From the NCBI GenBank assembly GCA_013822765.1, contig PNKY01000002.1, forward strand, positions 186,001 to 250,000: 64,000 nt of DNA, written 5' to 3'. The stretch comes from Rhodospirillum sp. (GTDB lineage Bacteria; Pseudomonadota; Alphaproteobacteria; Dongiales; Dongiaceae). Both the position numbers and the translations under genes were made by a program. This document shows, piece by piece, positions 26,901 to 36,828 of this stretch; the first letter of the stretch is position 1; every line of letters begins with the position of its first letter. Below the pieces are notes generated by a model. The model searched no databases. It was not told the origin of the DNA and saw only the letters and a program-made list of their open reading frames with translations.

Positions 26901-29454
26901 CGAAGGCGTTACCGGCGATTTCGTTGCCGACGGCGTTGCCGATGCCGGTCGCGGCGCCAGCGGCGAGCACAACGAGATTCTCGATGTTGGCTCCGAGTGT
27001 GTAGCTGGCGAGCCGGGAAATGACGGTATCGAATCCGTCCTTGGCATTCTCCGTCACCTTGTCGAGCTTGCTGTCGACGTCGTAAACGTCGTCGCCCTTG
27101 CCACCCGCCATGACATCATTGCCGGCGCCACCGCTCAGGCCGTCGTTGCCATCGCCACCGTTCAAGATATCGTTCCCGCCGCCACCTTCCAGACCGTTGT
27201 TCCCCGCATTGCCGACAATCACGTTGTTGAGGCTGTTTCCAAAACCGTCGAGGCCCGCATTGCCGGTCAAGGTCAGGTTCTCGATGTTCTCAAGGCCGGC
27301 GGTGGCAAGGTCGATCGACTGTGCGCTGGCAATCCGGTCGCTGCCCTGGCCGGCGAGTTCGACGATCGTGTTGGTGCCGGTTGCGCCAATGATGTATTCG
27401 TCGTTGCCGAGACCGCCGGTGAGCGAGTTGGCGCCGTTGCCGCCTTCGAGCGTGTCGTTTCCTTCGTTGCCGCTCAACGTGTCGTCGCCGGCATTGCCGG
27501 ACAGAAAGTCGTGGCCGTCGTCGCCCTGCATGAAGTCCTTGCCGTCGCCGCCGGTTATCGTGTCGTTGCCGATGCCGCCGAACAGGAAATCGTTGCCGGC
27601 GCCACCACCGAGGAAGTCGTCGCCCGCCAGACCCTGCAGGTTGTTGTTGCCGGTGTTCCCGAAGATCGTGTTGCCGACTGCGTTGCCAAGTCCCGCGAGG
27701 TCCGCGGCGCCGGCGAGATCGAGGTTCTCGACGTTGCCGCCATTGGCCGCCAGGTCGAATGACACAGAGGAGGAAATGTGGTCGGTGCCTTGGCCGGCGG
27801 CTTCGACCACTTTGTCGTCCACGCTGTCGACGTGGTAGGAGTCATTGCCCGTGCCGCCCTGCATCTCATCGTTGCCGGTACTACCAAACAGGTTGTCGCT
27901 TCCCGCGCCGCCAACAAGGGTGTCGTCTCCGGCATCGCCGAACAGAAAGTCATCGCCGTGCCCGCCGCTGAGCACGTTGTTTCCAGCTGTACCGAAGATG
28001 CTGTTCTGGAGGGCGTTGCCGGTGCCGTCGATATTGCCGTCCAGCAGCACCAGAGTTTCGATGTTGGCGCTAAGCGTGTAGCTGACGCTCGCGATGACTT
28101 GGTCGTTGTTGCCTTCGTTGGCTTTCTCGACTACCTGGTCGAGCGCATCCACATGGTAGACATCGTTGCCTTCGCCGCCGGTCAGGATGTCCTTGCCGGC
28201 TCCCCCGATCAGCGTGTCCTCGCCCAGGCCGGCATTAATCGTATCGTTGCCGTCGCCGCCCTCCAGCTTGTTGTCGCCGCTGTTGCCCGTAATGATGTTG
28301 CCAAGCGCGTTTCCGATCGCGTCGGTGCTGAGGTCGCCGGTGAGGGTGGCGTTCTCGATGTTGGCAAGGACCGTCAGGTCGACACTCTGGACGGAGCGGA
28401 TCTCGTCGATACCTTCGCCGGCGTTCTCGACGATCGTGTCGGTGTCGATGACCTGGCTGATGACGTACACGTCATCGCCCTTGCCGCCGACAAGCGTGTC
28501 CTTACCCGTGCTGCCGTCGAGCGTATCGTTGCCGACGCCGCCCTTGAGGACGTCGTTACCCGCGCCGCCGGTGAGCGCGTCGTTACCCGCTTCGCCGGTC
28601 AGCACGTCCTGTCCACCGTTGCCGTGGAGCAAGTCGTTGCCGCCGCCACCGCTGAGGACGTTGCTGCCGTCATTGCCGGAAATGGCGTTGTTGAGCGCAT
28701 TGCCGATGCCGACCAGGTCGCCGGCGCCGAACAAGCTCAGATTCTCGATATTGGCCCCTGCGGCCGAAAGATCGAACGAGATGGTGGACAGGATTCCATC
28801 CGTGCCTTGTCCGGCGGCCTCGGTGACCTTGTCGGCGGCACTGTCGATCTCGTAGGTGTCGTTGCCGACGCCGCCCTGCATGATGTCGTTGCCGGCGCCG
28901 CCGCTGATGTCGTCATTGCCGGCGCCGCCTTGCAGGACATCATCGCCGTCACCGCCGCTCAGCGCATCATTGCCGGCATCGCCGATCAGCGTGTCGCTCC
29001 CGTCATTGCCGACCAGCGCGTCGTTGCCGTCGTTGCCCTGCAGCAGATCATTGCCGAGGCCGCCGAACAGGACGTCATTGCCGGCAGCGCCGACCAGCGT
29101 GTCGTCGCCAGCGTTGCCGGCGAGCTCATCGTTGCCGGCGCCGCCATCCAGCTTGTTGTTCAGGTGATTGCCGGCGAGCAGATTGCCAAGCGCGTTGCCA
29201 GTACTGTTGGTGGCGCCGCCCATCAGCAGGAGATCCTCGAGATTGGCGCCCAGAGTCATGGAGATGGAGGAATTGACCTGATCGAAGCCTTTGTTGGCGA
29301 GTTCCGTCACTACGTCGGCCTTATCGTCGACGACATAGACATCGTCGCCGGCGCCGCCGCTCATCTTGTCGGCGCCGACAAGGCCGTTCAGCATGTCGCT
29401 GGCGTCGGAGCCGATGAGGGTGTCATTGGCGGCGGTGCCGATCAGATCGGTCAT
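23989..29454 (-). CDS. Giant RTX calcium-binding repeat protein E (14 modules)
   Basis: The largest of the five (1821 residues) and first in transcription order. It starts MTDLIGTAANDTLIGSDASD and ends in the type I target region (GGDLIIGFEAGKDKIDLVDLF, then LGLSDLLYP). Fourteen modules were counted. Modules 3, 6, 9 and 12 are the IDEIRS/NIENLTLTG type, usually preceded by a (T/A)N.L.GG.GND variant of the nonapeptide block. The first block after module 1 is long (about 13 nonapeptides), which may explain the extra length. ATG 29454 follows GGAGACAGCC on the coding strand. It could be expressed alone, because each spacer in the array carries its own promoter-like signals. Confidence 0.9.
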   Translation of the reverse strand: MTDLIGTAANDTLIGSDASDMLNGLVGADKMSGGAGDDVYVVDDKADVVTELANKGFDQVNSSISMTLGANLEDLLLMGGATNSTGNALGNLLAGNHLNNKLDGGAGNDELAGNAGDDTLVGAAGNDVLFGGLGNDLLQGNDGNDALVGNDGSDTLIGDAGNDALSGGDGDDVLQGGAGNDDISGGAGNDIMQGGVGNDTYEIDSAADKVTEAAGQGTDGILSTISFDLSAAGANIENLSLFGAGDLVGIGNALNNAISGNDGSNVLSGGGGNDLLHGNGGQDVLTGEAGNDALTGGAGNDVLKGGVGNDTLDGSTGKDTLVGGKGDDVYVISQVIDTDTIVENAGEGIDEIRSVQSVDLTVLANIENATLTGDLSTDAIGNALGNIITGNSGDNKLEGGDGNDTINAGLGEDTLIGGAGKDILTGGEGNDVYHVDALDQVVEKANEGNNDQVIASVSYTLSANIETLVLLDGNIDGTGNALQNSIFGTAGNNVLSGGHGDDFLFGDAGDDTLVGGAGSDNLFGSTGNDEMQGGTGNDSYHVDSVDDKVVEAAGQGTDHISSSVSFDLAANGGNVENLDLAGAADLAGLGNAVGNTIFGNTGNNNLQGLAGDDFLGGGAGNDFLFGGIGNDTITGGDGKDFMQGDDGHDFLSGNAGDDTLSGNEGNDTLEGGNGANSLTGGLGNDEYIIGATGTNTIVELAGQGSDRIASAQSIDLATAGLENIENLTLTGNAGLDGFGNSLNNVIVGNAGNNGLEGGGGNDILNGGDGNDGLSGGAGNDVMAGGKGDDVYDVDSKLDKVTENAKDGFDTVISRLASYTLGANIENLVVLAAGAATGIGNAVGNEIAGNAFDNVLDGKEGDDRLDGGEGSDTLLGGGGGDSLFGGIGGDVMAGGAGNDVYHVDSGADKVTEAAGQGIDTVVARIDVDLADKAFANIEDLLLVGAGALNGSGNAGNNFIFGNEGVSNLRGEGGNDEIFGGDGDDMVDGGIGNDTLDGGIGNDFIDGGAGNDTLTGGNGNDALTGGGGNDVLDGGAGTNALAGRAGNDLYELGSVGTNTIAEGANEGIDEIRADRNIDLREPSYLNVENLTLTGTSNWGAIGSDGANVITGNGSDNFLEGSGGNDVLRGGGGNDSLDGEAGDDRMEGGKGNDEYFVDSAKDIVREKTNEGFDTVFSTVSYTLGANLEKLVLDTGDDVDGTGNALDNEIFGGFGTNRLDGGAGNDFLHDENGDDTLIGGAGDDTLNGGEGDDAMSGGAGDDTYFVDDAGDKVTELAGQGNDTIRTERSIDLSIEGAHVENVVAGLIKNYIIIGNGLNNFLLAEEGDNTLDGKAGNDTLSSGNGKDTLTGGDGNDYLDGGTGPNLLSGGKGNDVYDLRSTTDTLIELASEGIDEVRIGLADHILAANIENLTLTGALSIDGLGNALANVMVGNSGNNRLNGLAGNDILSGGAGNDLLEGGLGNDAMKGGAGNDTYIVDSLADKVIENANEGRDLVVTALASYTLGANLEDLDFGKAAGPVTGTGNSLANHIIGSASDDKLDGREGDDLLDGGAGKDTLLGGTGNDFLVGNDGDDVLNGDAGNDVLSGNAGRDVLNGGAGNDDLSGDDGDDIMIGGAGNDTYSVTDGGDVVQEAVNGGIDTIFTSVNLTLGANVENAVVTGGNTTVTGNDLNNLVAGGGGADSIAGGKGADTLFGQAGNDSVGGGDGNDVIEGGLGADQLNGGAGNDLFLYRLGGQADLANLGGDLIIGFEAGKDKIDLVDLFLDFGFDSEDVIGDGFLKIEVVGGNTILGFDSDGGGNGFVTLATLQGVTNLGLSDLLYPSPSIV

Positions 29455-29572
29455 GGCTGTCTCCAGGCTGCTCAACGCGCGCCGGCGCGATCCGGTGCGG
29501 GGCCGCAAGCTGCTGGAAACAGAATCCTAAGACTTGGCGAAAATTGCCGATCTTGCCGCGCAGAACTGCCTA

Positions 29573-29596
29573 ATTATGTGGCATTCTCCACATAAT
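29573..29596. promoter_or_regulatory. Perfect AT-rich dyad upstream of RTX E
   Basis: ATTATGTGG-N6-CCACATAAT is a perfect 9-bp inverted repeat about 130 bases upstream of the RTX E start and about 36 bases past the kinase stop. Its core TGTGG-N6-CCACA has the spacing of a CRP/FNR-family site. It could also act as a weak terminator for the kinase gene. Confidence 0.5.
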
Positions 29597-29631
29597 ATAG
29601 GTTCATAGACCTGGTGCTCTGCTGGGCGAAA

Positions 29632-31674
<2,043 letters not shown>

Positions 31675-31838
31675 CGGACGTCGGCCCAATCGTCCATGGT
31701 TAAAAAGTTGCGAAATTCTGCACCTGGATGGGTTAATAAACCCTAGCCAAGCGGCTTAATCTGTTCGGAAGTGGGCCGCCATTTCGAGAACAGACCGGGA
31801 ATGAATCCTTTCACGCGACCGTGCCCACGCATCTTCGA

Positions 31839-32162
31839 TCAGAAGATCGCCAGATGACGCAAAGCCAGCGCGACACCGAGCCCAATCGCGATGGTCGCCA
31901 TCAGATTGCGGATGAGCAGCGAGGCGGCGATCGCCGCGATGGTGGCGAACAGGTCGGGGTTCAGCCACGCGCTGCCGTCCGGCGCCTGGTCGAGATGCAG
32001 CGCGACCGGCACGATGATCGCGGTCAGCACCGCGACCGGGCAATGCGCCAGCGCCTTCTCGACGATGCCGGGGATTCGGATGCGGTTCGCCACCAGGAAC
32101 AGCGGGCAGCGCAGCGCCAAGTTGATCAGCGCCATGCCGAGGATGATGACGCCCGCGCTCAT
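31839..32162 (-). CDS. azlD: AzlD-family branched-chain amino-acid exporter subunit
   Basis: This 107-residue integral membrane protein has about four hydrophobic segments. It forms with AzlC a two-component exporter for branched-chain amino acids. Conserved AzlD features include the RCPLFL segment near residue 20 and a central IIVPVAL helix. Its ATG overlaps the azlC stop by the ATGA arrangement (32159-32162), which indicates translational coupling and joint stoichiometry. Confidence 0.88.
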   Translation of the reverse strand: MSAGVIILGMALINLALRCPLFLVANRIRIPGIVEKALAHCPVAVLTAIIVPVALHLDQAPDGSAWLNPDLFATIAAIAASLLIRNLMATIAIGLGVALALRHLAIF

Positions 32163-32917
32163 GCCCGGATCCTGCGCGCTTCGATGCGCCGCTCGACTAT
32201 CACCGCCACGGCGATCGCAACCAGGGTCGCGATCGTGAGGCCGGCCTTATAGGGCAGGGCGGCCAGCAGCGCCGCGAGGATGCCGGCGACCGCGGCCGCG
32301 GTCTGGGCGCCGGGCGTGCGCAGCTTCTGCACCACCATGCCGATGAAGGTGGCGATGGCGGCGAACTCGAGCCCAAGCCCATCAAGACCGCTCATCTGCG
32401 AGCCGACCGCGATGCCGATCAAGGTCCAGCAGTTCCAGTTGACGTGCATGGCGACGATCGAGGCGAGATAGGCCCAGTGGCTGTTGCGGTGTACGCCGAG
32501 GCGGCGATAGCGGTCTTCCATCGCCGCGAAAGTCTCGTCGGTCAGTCCCGCCGACAGGATGAATCGCCAGCCGACCGACAGGTGGCGAACGTTGCCTACG
32601 AGGGTCGCCGCGTACAATGTGTGCCGCAGGTTGAGAATGAAGGTGACGAGCCAGATCACCCAGGCCGGCGTCGCCGCCGCGATCAGCGCGATCGCGACGA
32701 ACTGCGCCGAACCGGAGAACACGAACAGCGACAGCGCCATGGTCTCAAACGCCGAGAGGCCTTCCGAGATCGCGAGCGCGCCGAAGATGACGCCGAACGG
32801 CGCCGCGCCCACCATGAAGGGGAGCGTAGACTTCAGGCCATCCAGAATTTCCGTGCGGCGGCTAGGGGCGGCCGCCGGAATATTGGCGGCCGCCTGCACC
32901 GTTGTTCCGTCAGACAA
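32159..32917 (-). CDS. azlC: AzlC-family branched-chain amino-acid exporter, large subunit
   Basis: Membrane protein of about 250 residues. The family motifs are visible: GAAPFGVIFGALAI, FVFSGSAQFVAIALI, and LNLRHTLYAATL. The upstream gene (mocR) stops at 32910, and azlC has no ATG at its start. I chose TTG 32917 because GGTGGA lies at a suitable distance, giving an 8-base overlap with mocR; GTG 32899 is the alternative. The open frame extends further upstream inside mocR, but that part is low-complexity and antisense-like. The regulator-azlC-azlD order suggests export controlled by an amino-acid-sensing regulator. Confidence 0.85.
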   Translation of the reverse strand: MSDGTTVQAAANIPAAAPSRRTEILDGLKSTLPFMVGAAPFGVIFGALAISEGLSAFETMALSLFVFSGSAQFVAIALIAAATPAWVIWLVTFILNLRHTLYAATLVGNVRHLSVGWRFILSAGLTDETFAAMEDRYRRLGVHRNSHWAYLASIVAMHVNWNCWTLIGIAVGSQMSGLDGLGLEFAAIATFIGMVVQKLRTPGAQTAAAVAGILAALLAALPYKAGLTIATLVAIAVAVIVERRIEARRIRA

Positions 32918-34334
32918 GCGAAAAATCCACCCTCGGCTTTTCACGCGCGAGGCGCGCGACGATATCGAGCCCGCGCGCGACCATGTCGATCGAACCGGGC
33001 GCACTGATGCTGATGCGGATGCCGTTGCGGCCGCTGCGCGATAGCGAGAAGCTGCTGGTTGGGCAGACCGCGACGCCGCGGATGCGGGCCTGCAGCGCAA
33101 AGGCGTCGGCCGGCCAATCCTCCGGCAGGTCGAGCCAGCCGTGCATTGCGGTCGGATGGCCGTAATAGGGCAGGCCGGCCAGGATCTCGCGCGCCGCCGC
33201 CTGGCGCCGGGCGTATTCGTCGCGGCGCTTGGCGGAGATGCGATCGCCCTCGCCGTTGTGGATCCAGCGCGCGGCGATCTCCGCCGCCAGCGGCGTCGCC
33301 AGCCAGGTCGAGTGCCGCACGGCGTCGTTGATCAAGGTGCAATCGTCGGTCATGACGCCGAGATAGCCGACGCGCAGACCCGGCGCCATCGACTTGGAAA
33401 CGCTGCTGCAGAACACGCCGAGCTCCGGCGCGAAATTGACCATCGGCTGCGGCGCGTTCGGTACCAGGAAGCCATAGACGTCGTCCTCGACGATCTTCAC
33501 GCCATAGCGCCGCGCCACTTCGGCGAGCTCGCGCCGGCGCAGCTCCGGCACCACGATCGAGGTCGGGTTCTGCAGGTTGGTGACGCAATAGAGCGCCTTG
33601 ATGTTGCGACCGCGGCAGGCGGCTTCGAACGCGTCGGGCAGGATGCCGTCCTTGTCCATCGGCAGCCCTTGCACGCGGAAGCGCAGGAAGTCGCCGAGGC
33701 GGCGCAGGCCGGGCCAAGTCAGGCTTTCGGTCAGCACGGTGTCGCCCGGCTCGGTCAGCGCGCCCAGCGCCACCATGATCGCGTGCTGCGCGCCGGCAGT
33801 AATGAGGACGCGGTCGGGATCGACCCGCACGCCGAACTGCGCGAGCAGCTTGGCGCCCGCATCGCGATGCGAACGGTTGCCGCCGTTGGACTGGTAGTTG
33901 AGCAGCGCGCCGGCGCTGGCCGAACCGGACAGCTCGCGCAGCGTCTCGCGCATCATGCCTTCGTACTCGCCGCCGGCATCGAGATCGGTCGGCGTGTTGA
34001 TGCTGAAGTCGATCACGTTGGGCTGCGCGGTGGCGGCGGCGATCGTACTCGTCACCGGAGCGTTCGAGCGGATGCTCGCGCGCACCGCGATGTCGCTGCG
34101 GACGTAGGTGCCGCGGCCGACCTCACCGCCGATCAGGCCACGCCGTTCCGCTTCGCCGTACGCGCGCGTGACGGTACCAACTGTCACGCCTAGCTGATAG
34201 GCAAGCTCGCGATGAGTGGGGAGTCGATCGCCGGGCGAAAGCCGGCTGCTTCGAATGTCGATGGCCAGCGCATCCGCAATCGCCAGATAGCGCGGGCCGC
34301 GGTGACTGCTAAGGTCGGGGATCCAAATTGTCAT
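32910..34334 (-). CDS. MocR-type regulator (GntR DNA-binding domain fused to aminotransferase fold)
   Basis: The 474-residue protein has an N-terminal winged helix (LSPGDRLPTHRELAYQLGVTVGTVTRAY, about residues 30-75) joined to a class I aminotransferase-like domain. The pyridoxal-phosphate lysine is in SSVSKSMAPGLRVGYL. MocR regulators use PLP chemistry to sense amino acids or amines and control adjacent genes. It heads the operon with azlCD, so amino-acid-responsive control of export is a fair inference. ATG 34334 (MTIWIPDLS) is the best start; no strong ribosome site is seen, so a short or leaderless 5' end is possible. ACAAT repeats lie just upstream. Confidence 0.88.
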   Translation of the reverse strand: MTIWIPDLSSHRGPRYLAIADALAIDIRSSRLSPGDRLPTHRELAYQLGVTVGTVTRAYGEAERRGLIGGEVGRGTYVRSDIAVRASIRSNAPVTSTIAAATAQPNVIDFSINTPTDLDAGGEYEGMMRETLRELSGSASAGALLNYQSNGGNRSHRDAGAKLLAQFGVRVDPDRVLITAGAQHAIMVALGALTEPGDTVLTESLTWPGLRRLGDFLRFRVQGLPMDKDGILPDAFEAACRGRNIKALYCVTNLQNPTSIVVPELRRRELAEVARRYGVKIVEDDVYGFLVPNAPQPMVNFAPELGVFCSSVSKSMAPGLRVGYLGVMTDDCTLINDAVRHSTWLATPLAAEIAARWIHNGEGDRISAKRRDEYARRQAAAREILAGLPYYGHPTAMHGWLDLPEDWPADAFALQARIRGVAVCPTSSFSLSRSGRNGIRISISAPGSIDMVARGLDIVARLAREKPRVDFSLV

Positions 34335-34407
34335 GAGGACAATGTTTGCGTTGACTGCGCACAATGTCAATAACAATATGCGCGCTCAGGGAGGCAATTG
34401 GGACAAT
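34327..34407. promoter_or_regulatory. ACAAT repeat cluster at the mocR start, candidate operator
   Basis: The pentamer ACAAT occurs at 34339-34343, 34361-34365, 34373-34377 and 34403-34407, and inverted at 34327-34331. A TTGAC...GTCAA dyad lies at 34351-34370. Repeated half-sites next to a divergent MocR gene suggest autoregulation. Confidence 0.4.
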
Positions 34408-34436
34408 CTAACGTTTCTGATGCTGGAGAATGTAAG

Positions 34437-34676
34437 ATGTATCGGTACAATGCGAGTGACAAATCGAGTTCTTACTTCGTGCGTCCCACGCGGACCAAGG
34501 CCGACGGCGGCCTCGTTACGCGCCTCTTCGATCAAGTATTCACTTGGCTCGATCGCGCCCGTCAGCGCCGTCACTTAGGCGAGCTCGACGACCGGCTGCT
34601 GCGCGACATCGGCCTTAGCCGCGCCGAGGTCGATTATGAATCTTCGCGGCCGTTCTGGCAGACCGATCGCGTCTAG
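34437..34676 (+). CDS. DUF1127 small protein
   Basis: 79-residue arginine-rich protein ending in the DUF1127 signature (LDDRLLRDIGLSRAEV). Short DUF1127 proteins in alphaproteobacteria have been linked to RNA binding and phosphate or carbon metabolism control; this one's role is unknown. ATG 34437 is chosen because GGAGAA lies six bases upstream; the frame extends to 34398 without a ribosome site. It is divergent from mocR and 87 bases upstream of the PaiB-like gene. Confidence 0.8.
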   Translation: MYRYNASDKSSSYFVRPTRTKADGGLVTRLFDQVFTWLDRARQRRHLGELDDRLLRDIGLSRAEVDYESSRPFWQTDRV

Positions 34677-34763
34677 CGACGACGATGGAATAGGGACGCG
34701 TTGGGCGAAAGAGCCGCGACAGCGGCACGCCCACGCTCTCCTCATCCACGCCGAGGAGCTCTC

Positions 34764-35402
34764 ATGTTCGTTCCCGAACAGTTCAAGATGACCGATCCGG
34801 CGGACGTATTGTCGCTGATGCAGGCGAATCCGTTCGCGGCGTTCATCAGCCACGATTCCGACGGACTGACCGCAACGCATCTGCCGACCGTGACGCGGCG
34901 GGAGGGCGAGACGGTGGTGGTCGAATGCCATCTCGCGCGTCCGAACCCGCATTGGAAGCGGCTCGCAGCCAATCCCGAGGCGGAGGCGATGCTGATCTTC
35001 TCGGGCCCGGAGGCGTACATTCGTCCGGGCTGGTATCCGTCGAAGGCAGAAGCCGGCAAGGCAGTGCCGACGTGGAACTACGCCATCGTCCATGCCTATG
35101 GCCGCGCCGAGGTCATCGAGGATGGCGCCTGGCTGCTGCGCCACGTCACCGAACTCTCCGCACAGCAGGAGAGTCCGTACGAGATGCAGTGGAAGACCAG
35201 CGACGCGCCGGCAAAGTTCATCGCCGCATTGATCCGCGGCATCGTCGGCGTGCGCTTCACCGTCTCGCGCGTCGATGCCAAGGCCAAGATGGGCCAGAAC
35301 CGCGACACGCGCGATGCGCTCGGCGCCGCCGATGGCCTTGCGGTGCGCGGCCAGGGCGCCGACCTCGCCGTGTCGGCGATGATGCGGATCGGGCGCGACT
35401 AG
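34764..35402 (+). CDS. PaiB-family FMN-binding protein
   Basis: 212-residue protein of the PaiB family (annotated as FMN-binding negative transcriptional regulator). It has a split-barrel flavin-binding fold, with diagnostic N-terminal MFVPEQF, the central PGWYPSK...VPTWNYAIVHAYG segment, and a C-terminal KMGQNR motif. PaiB in Bacillus affects sporulation and protease genes, but biochemical function in proteobacteria is not established. GAGGAG precedes ATG 34764. It probably forms a cluster with the downstream LysE- and PhzF-like genes (gaps 20 and 11 bases). Confidence 0.85.
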   Translation: MFVPEQFKMTDPADVLSLMQANPFAAFISHDSDGLTATHLPTVTRREGETVVVECHLARPNPHWKRLAANPEAEAMLIFSGPEAYIRPGWYPSKAEAGKAVPTWNYAIVHAYGRAEVIEDGAWLLRHVTELSAQQESPYEMQWKTSDAPAKFIAALIRGIVGVRFTVSRVDAKAKMGQNRDTRDALGAADGLAVRGQGADLAVSAMMRIGRD

Positions 35403-35422
35403 CGGAACCATCGGGGGAAAGC

Positions 35423-36034
35423 ATGACGCTCGAGTCCGCGATCGCCTTTGCTATCGGCATGTTCCTTCTCGCGTTGTCTCCGGGACCTGGTCTTGCGACC
35501 ATCATCTCGCGCGCGCTGGCGTCGGGACCGGTTGCGGGCCTGGCGGCGACCGGCGGCCTCGTGCTCGCCGACTTCTTTTTCATGGCGGTCGCGATGGTGG
35601 GACTGACTGCGATTGCGACCGCCATAGGACCGTTGTTCCAGATCGTGAAGTATACCGGCGCCGCTTATCTCGTCTGGCTCGGCTACAAGGCGGTCCGCTC
35701 TTCGGCATCGCCTCTGATGGTTGCGCCACGGAACGGGCAGGGACTTGTCAAGGATGTCGGCCTCGGTTTCCTGGTCACACTCGGCAATCCCAAGGCCATC
35801 CTGTTCTACAGCGCGCTGTTGCCGACCTTCCTCGACATGACCGCGATCAAGCTCGCCGACTTCCTGGTATTGGCCGGAATCGTCGTGGTCGTTTCCTATC
35901 TGGTCTACGGCAGCTATATCTTTCTGGCCGAACGCGGCCGGCGCCTGCTTGCGTCGAGCAAGGCGTCGCGTCTGTTCAATCGCCTGACGGGCACGGTCCT
36001 GATCGGCGCGGGCGTTGCGGTCGCGGCACGGTAA
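35423..36034 (+). CDS. LysE/RhtB-family amino-acid exporter
   Basis: 203-residue membrane protein with about six hydrophobic helices. It has the LysE-family N-terminal SPGPGLATIISRAL and the central GFLVTLGNPKAILFY motif. Members export amino acids such as lysine, threonine or homoserine lactone. The substrate cannot be told from sequence. GGGGGAAA precedes ATG 35423. It lies between the PaiB- and PhzF-like genes, a common small-cluster arrangement. Confidence 0.88.
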   Translation: MTLESAIAFAIGMFLLALSPGPGLATIISRALASGPVAGLAATGGLVLADFFFMAVAMVGLTAIATAIGPLFQIVKYTGAAYLVWLGYKAVRSSASPLMVAPRNGQGLVKDVGLGFLVTLGNPKAILFYSALLPTFLDMTAIKLADFLVLAGIVVVVSYLVYGSYIFLAERGRRLLASSKASRLFNRLTGTVLIGAGVAVAAR

Positions 36035-36045
36035 AGGGGGCAGGG

Positions 36046-36828
36046 ATGGCGATGAAGTTCTTCCAGGTCGACGCATTCAGCAGCAGGCCGTTCGCGGGCA
36101 ATCCGGCGGCGGTGATGCCGCTCAAGGAGTGGTTGCCCGATGAGATGCTGGCGGCGATCGCGGCCGAGCATAATCTGGCGGAGACCGCCTATTTCGTGCC
36201 GCAGGGGCGCGACTTCCATCTGCGCTGGTTCACGCCGACGGTCGAGATGCCGCTGTGCGGGCATGCGACCCTCGCCAGCGCCTTCGTAGTGCTCAATCAT
36301 CTGGAGCCGAGCCGGGACAAGGTCGTGTTCCACACACTGTCGGGCCCGCTCACGGTGACGCGCGACGGCGACCGGCTGATCATGGATTTCCCGACCCGCA
36401 AGAACGAGCCCGCGTCCGTCTCCGAGCTGGCGCCGGTGGCCGAGGCAATCGGCGCCAAGATCATCGATCTTCGTCGCAGCTGGACCTATTTGGCAGTCGT
36501 CGAGTCCGAAGACGTGGTGCGGACTCTCAACCCCGACATTTCCAAGATTGCACGGCTGCCGCTGGACGTGACCGTGACCGCGCGCGGGGCCAAGGCCGAT
36601 TTCGTCTCACGGGTGTTCGTGCCCAAGGTCGGAATCCCGGAAGATCCGGTGACGGGCGGAGCGCATTGCGCGCTGGTGCCCTATTGGTCGGAAGTGCTGG
36701 AGCGCAAAACCTTCTTCGCGCGCCAGCTGTCCAGCCGCGGTGGCGAGCTGTGGCTGCGCCTCGAGGGCGACCGGGTAAAAATGTCCGGCCATGCCGTCCT
36801 GACCGTCACCGGCGACGTGCACGTCTGA
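36046..36828 (+). CDS. PhzF-family isomerase/epimerase-like protein
   Basis: 260-residue protein with the two-domain diaminopimelate-epimerase-like fold of the PhzF family. The catalytic-type glutamate is E46 in LAETAYF. CGHATLAS and EDPVTGGAHCAL form the conserved loops around the active site. PhzF itself isomerises a phenazine precursor, but most homologues, including this one without phenazine genes nearby, have unknown substrates. It starts 11 bases after the LysE-like gene, with AAAGGGGGCAGGG just before ATG 36046. Confidence 0.88.
   Translation: MAMKFFQVDAFSSRPFAGNPAAVMPLKEWLPDEMLAAIAAEHNLAETAYFVPQGRDFHLRWFTPTVEMPLCGHATLASAFVVLNHLEPSRDKVVFHTLSGPLTVTRDGDRLIMDFPTRKNEPASVSELAPVAEAIGAKIIDLRRSWTYLAVVESEDVVRTLNPDISKIARLPLDVTVTARGAKADFVSRVFVPKVGIPEDPVTGGAHCALVPYWSEVLERKTFFARQLSSRGGELWLRLEGDRVKMSGHAVLTVTGDVHV

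Noticed and set aside
1956..29454. Dense short DNA repeats resembling a CRISPR or satellite array
   Set aside because: The periodicity is 27 bases and in frame, encoding GGxGxDxLx nonapeptides; there are no constant repeats with unique spacers and no cas genes.
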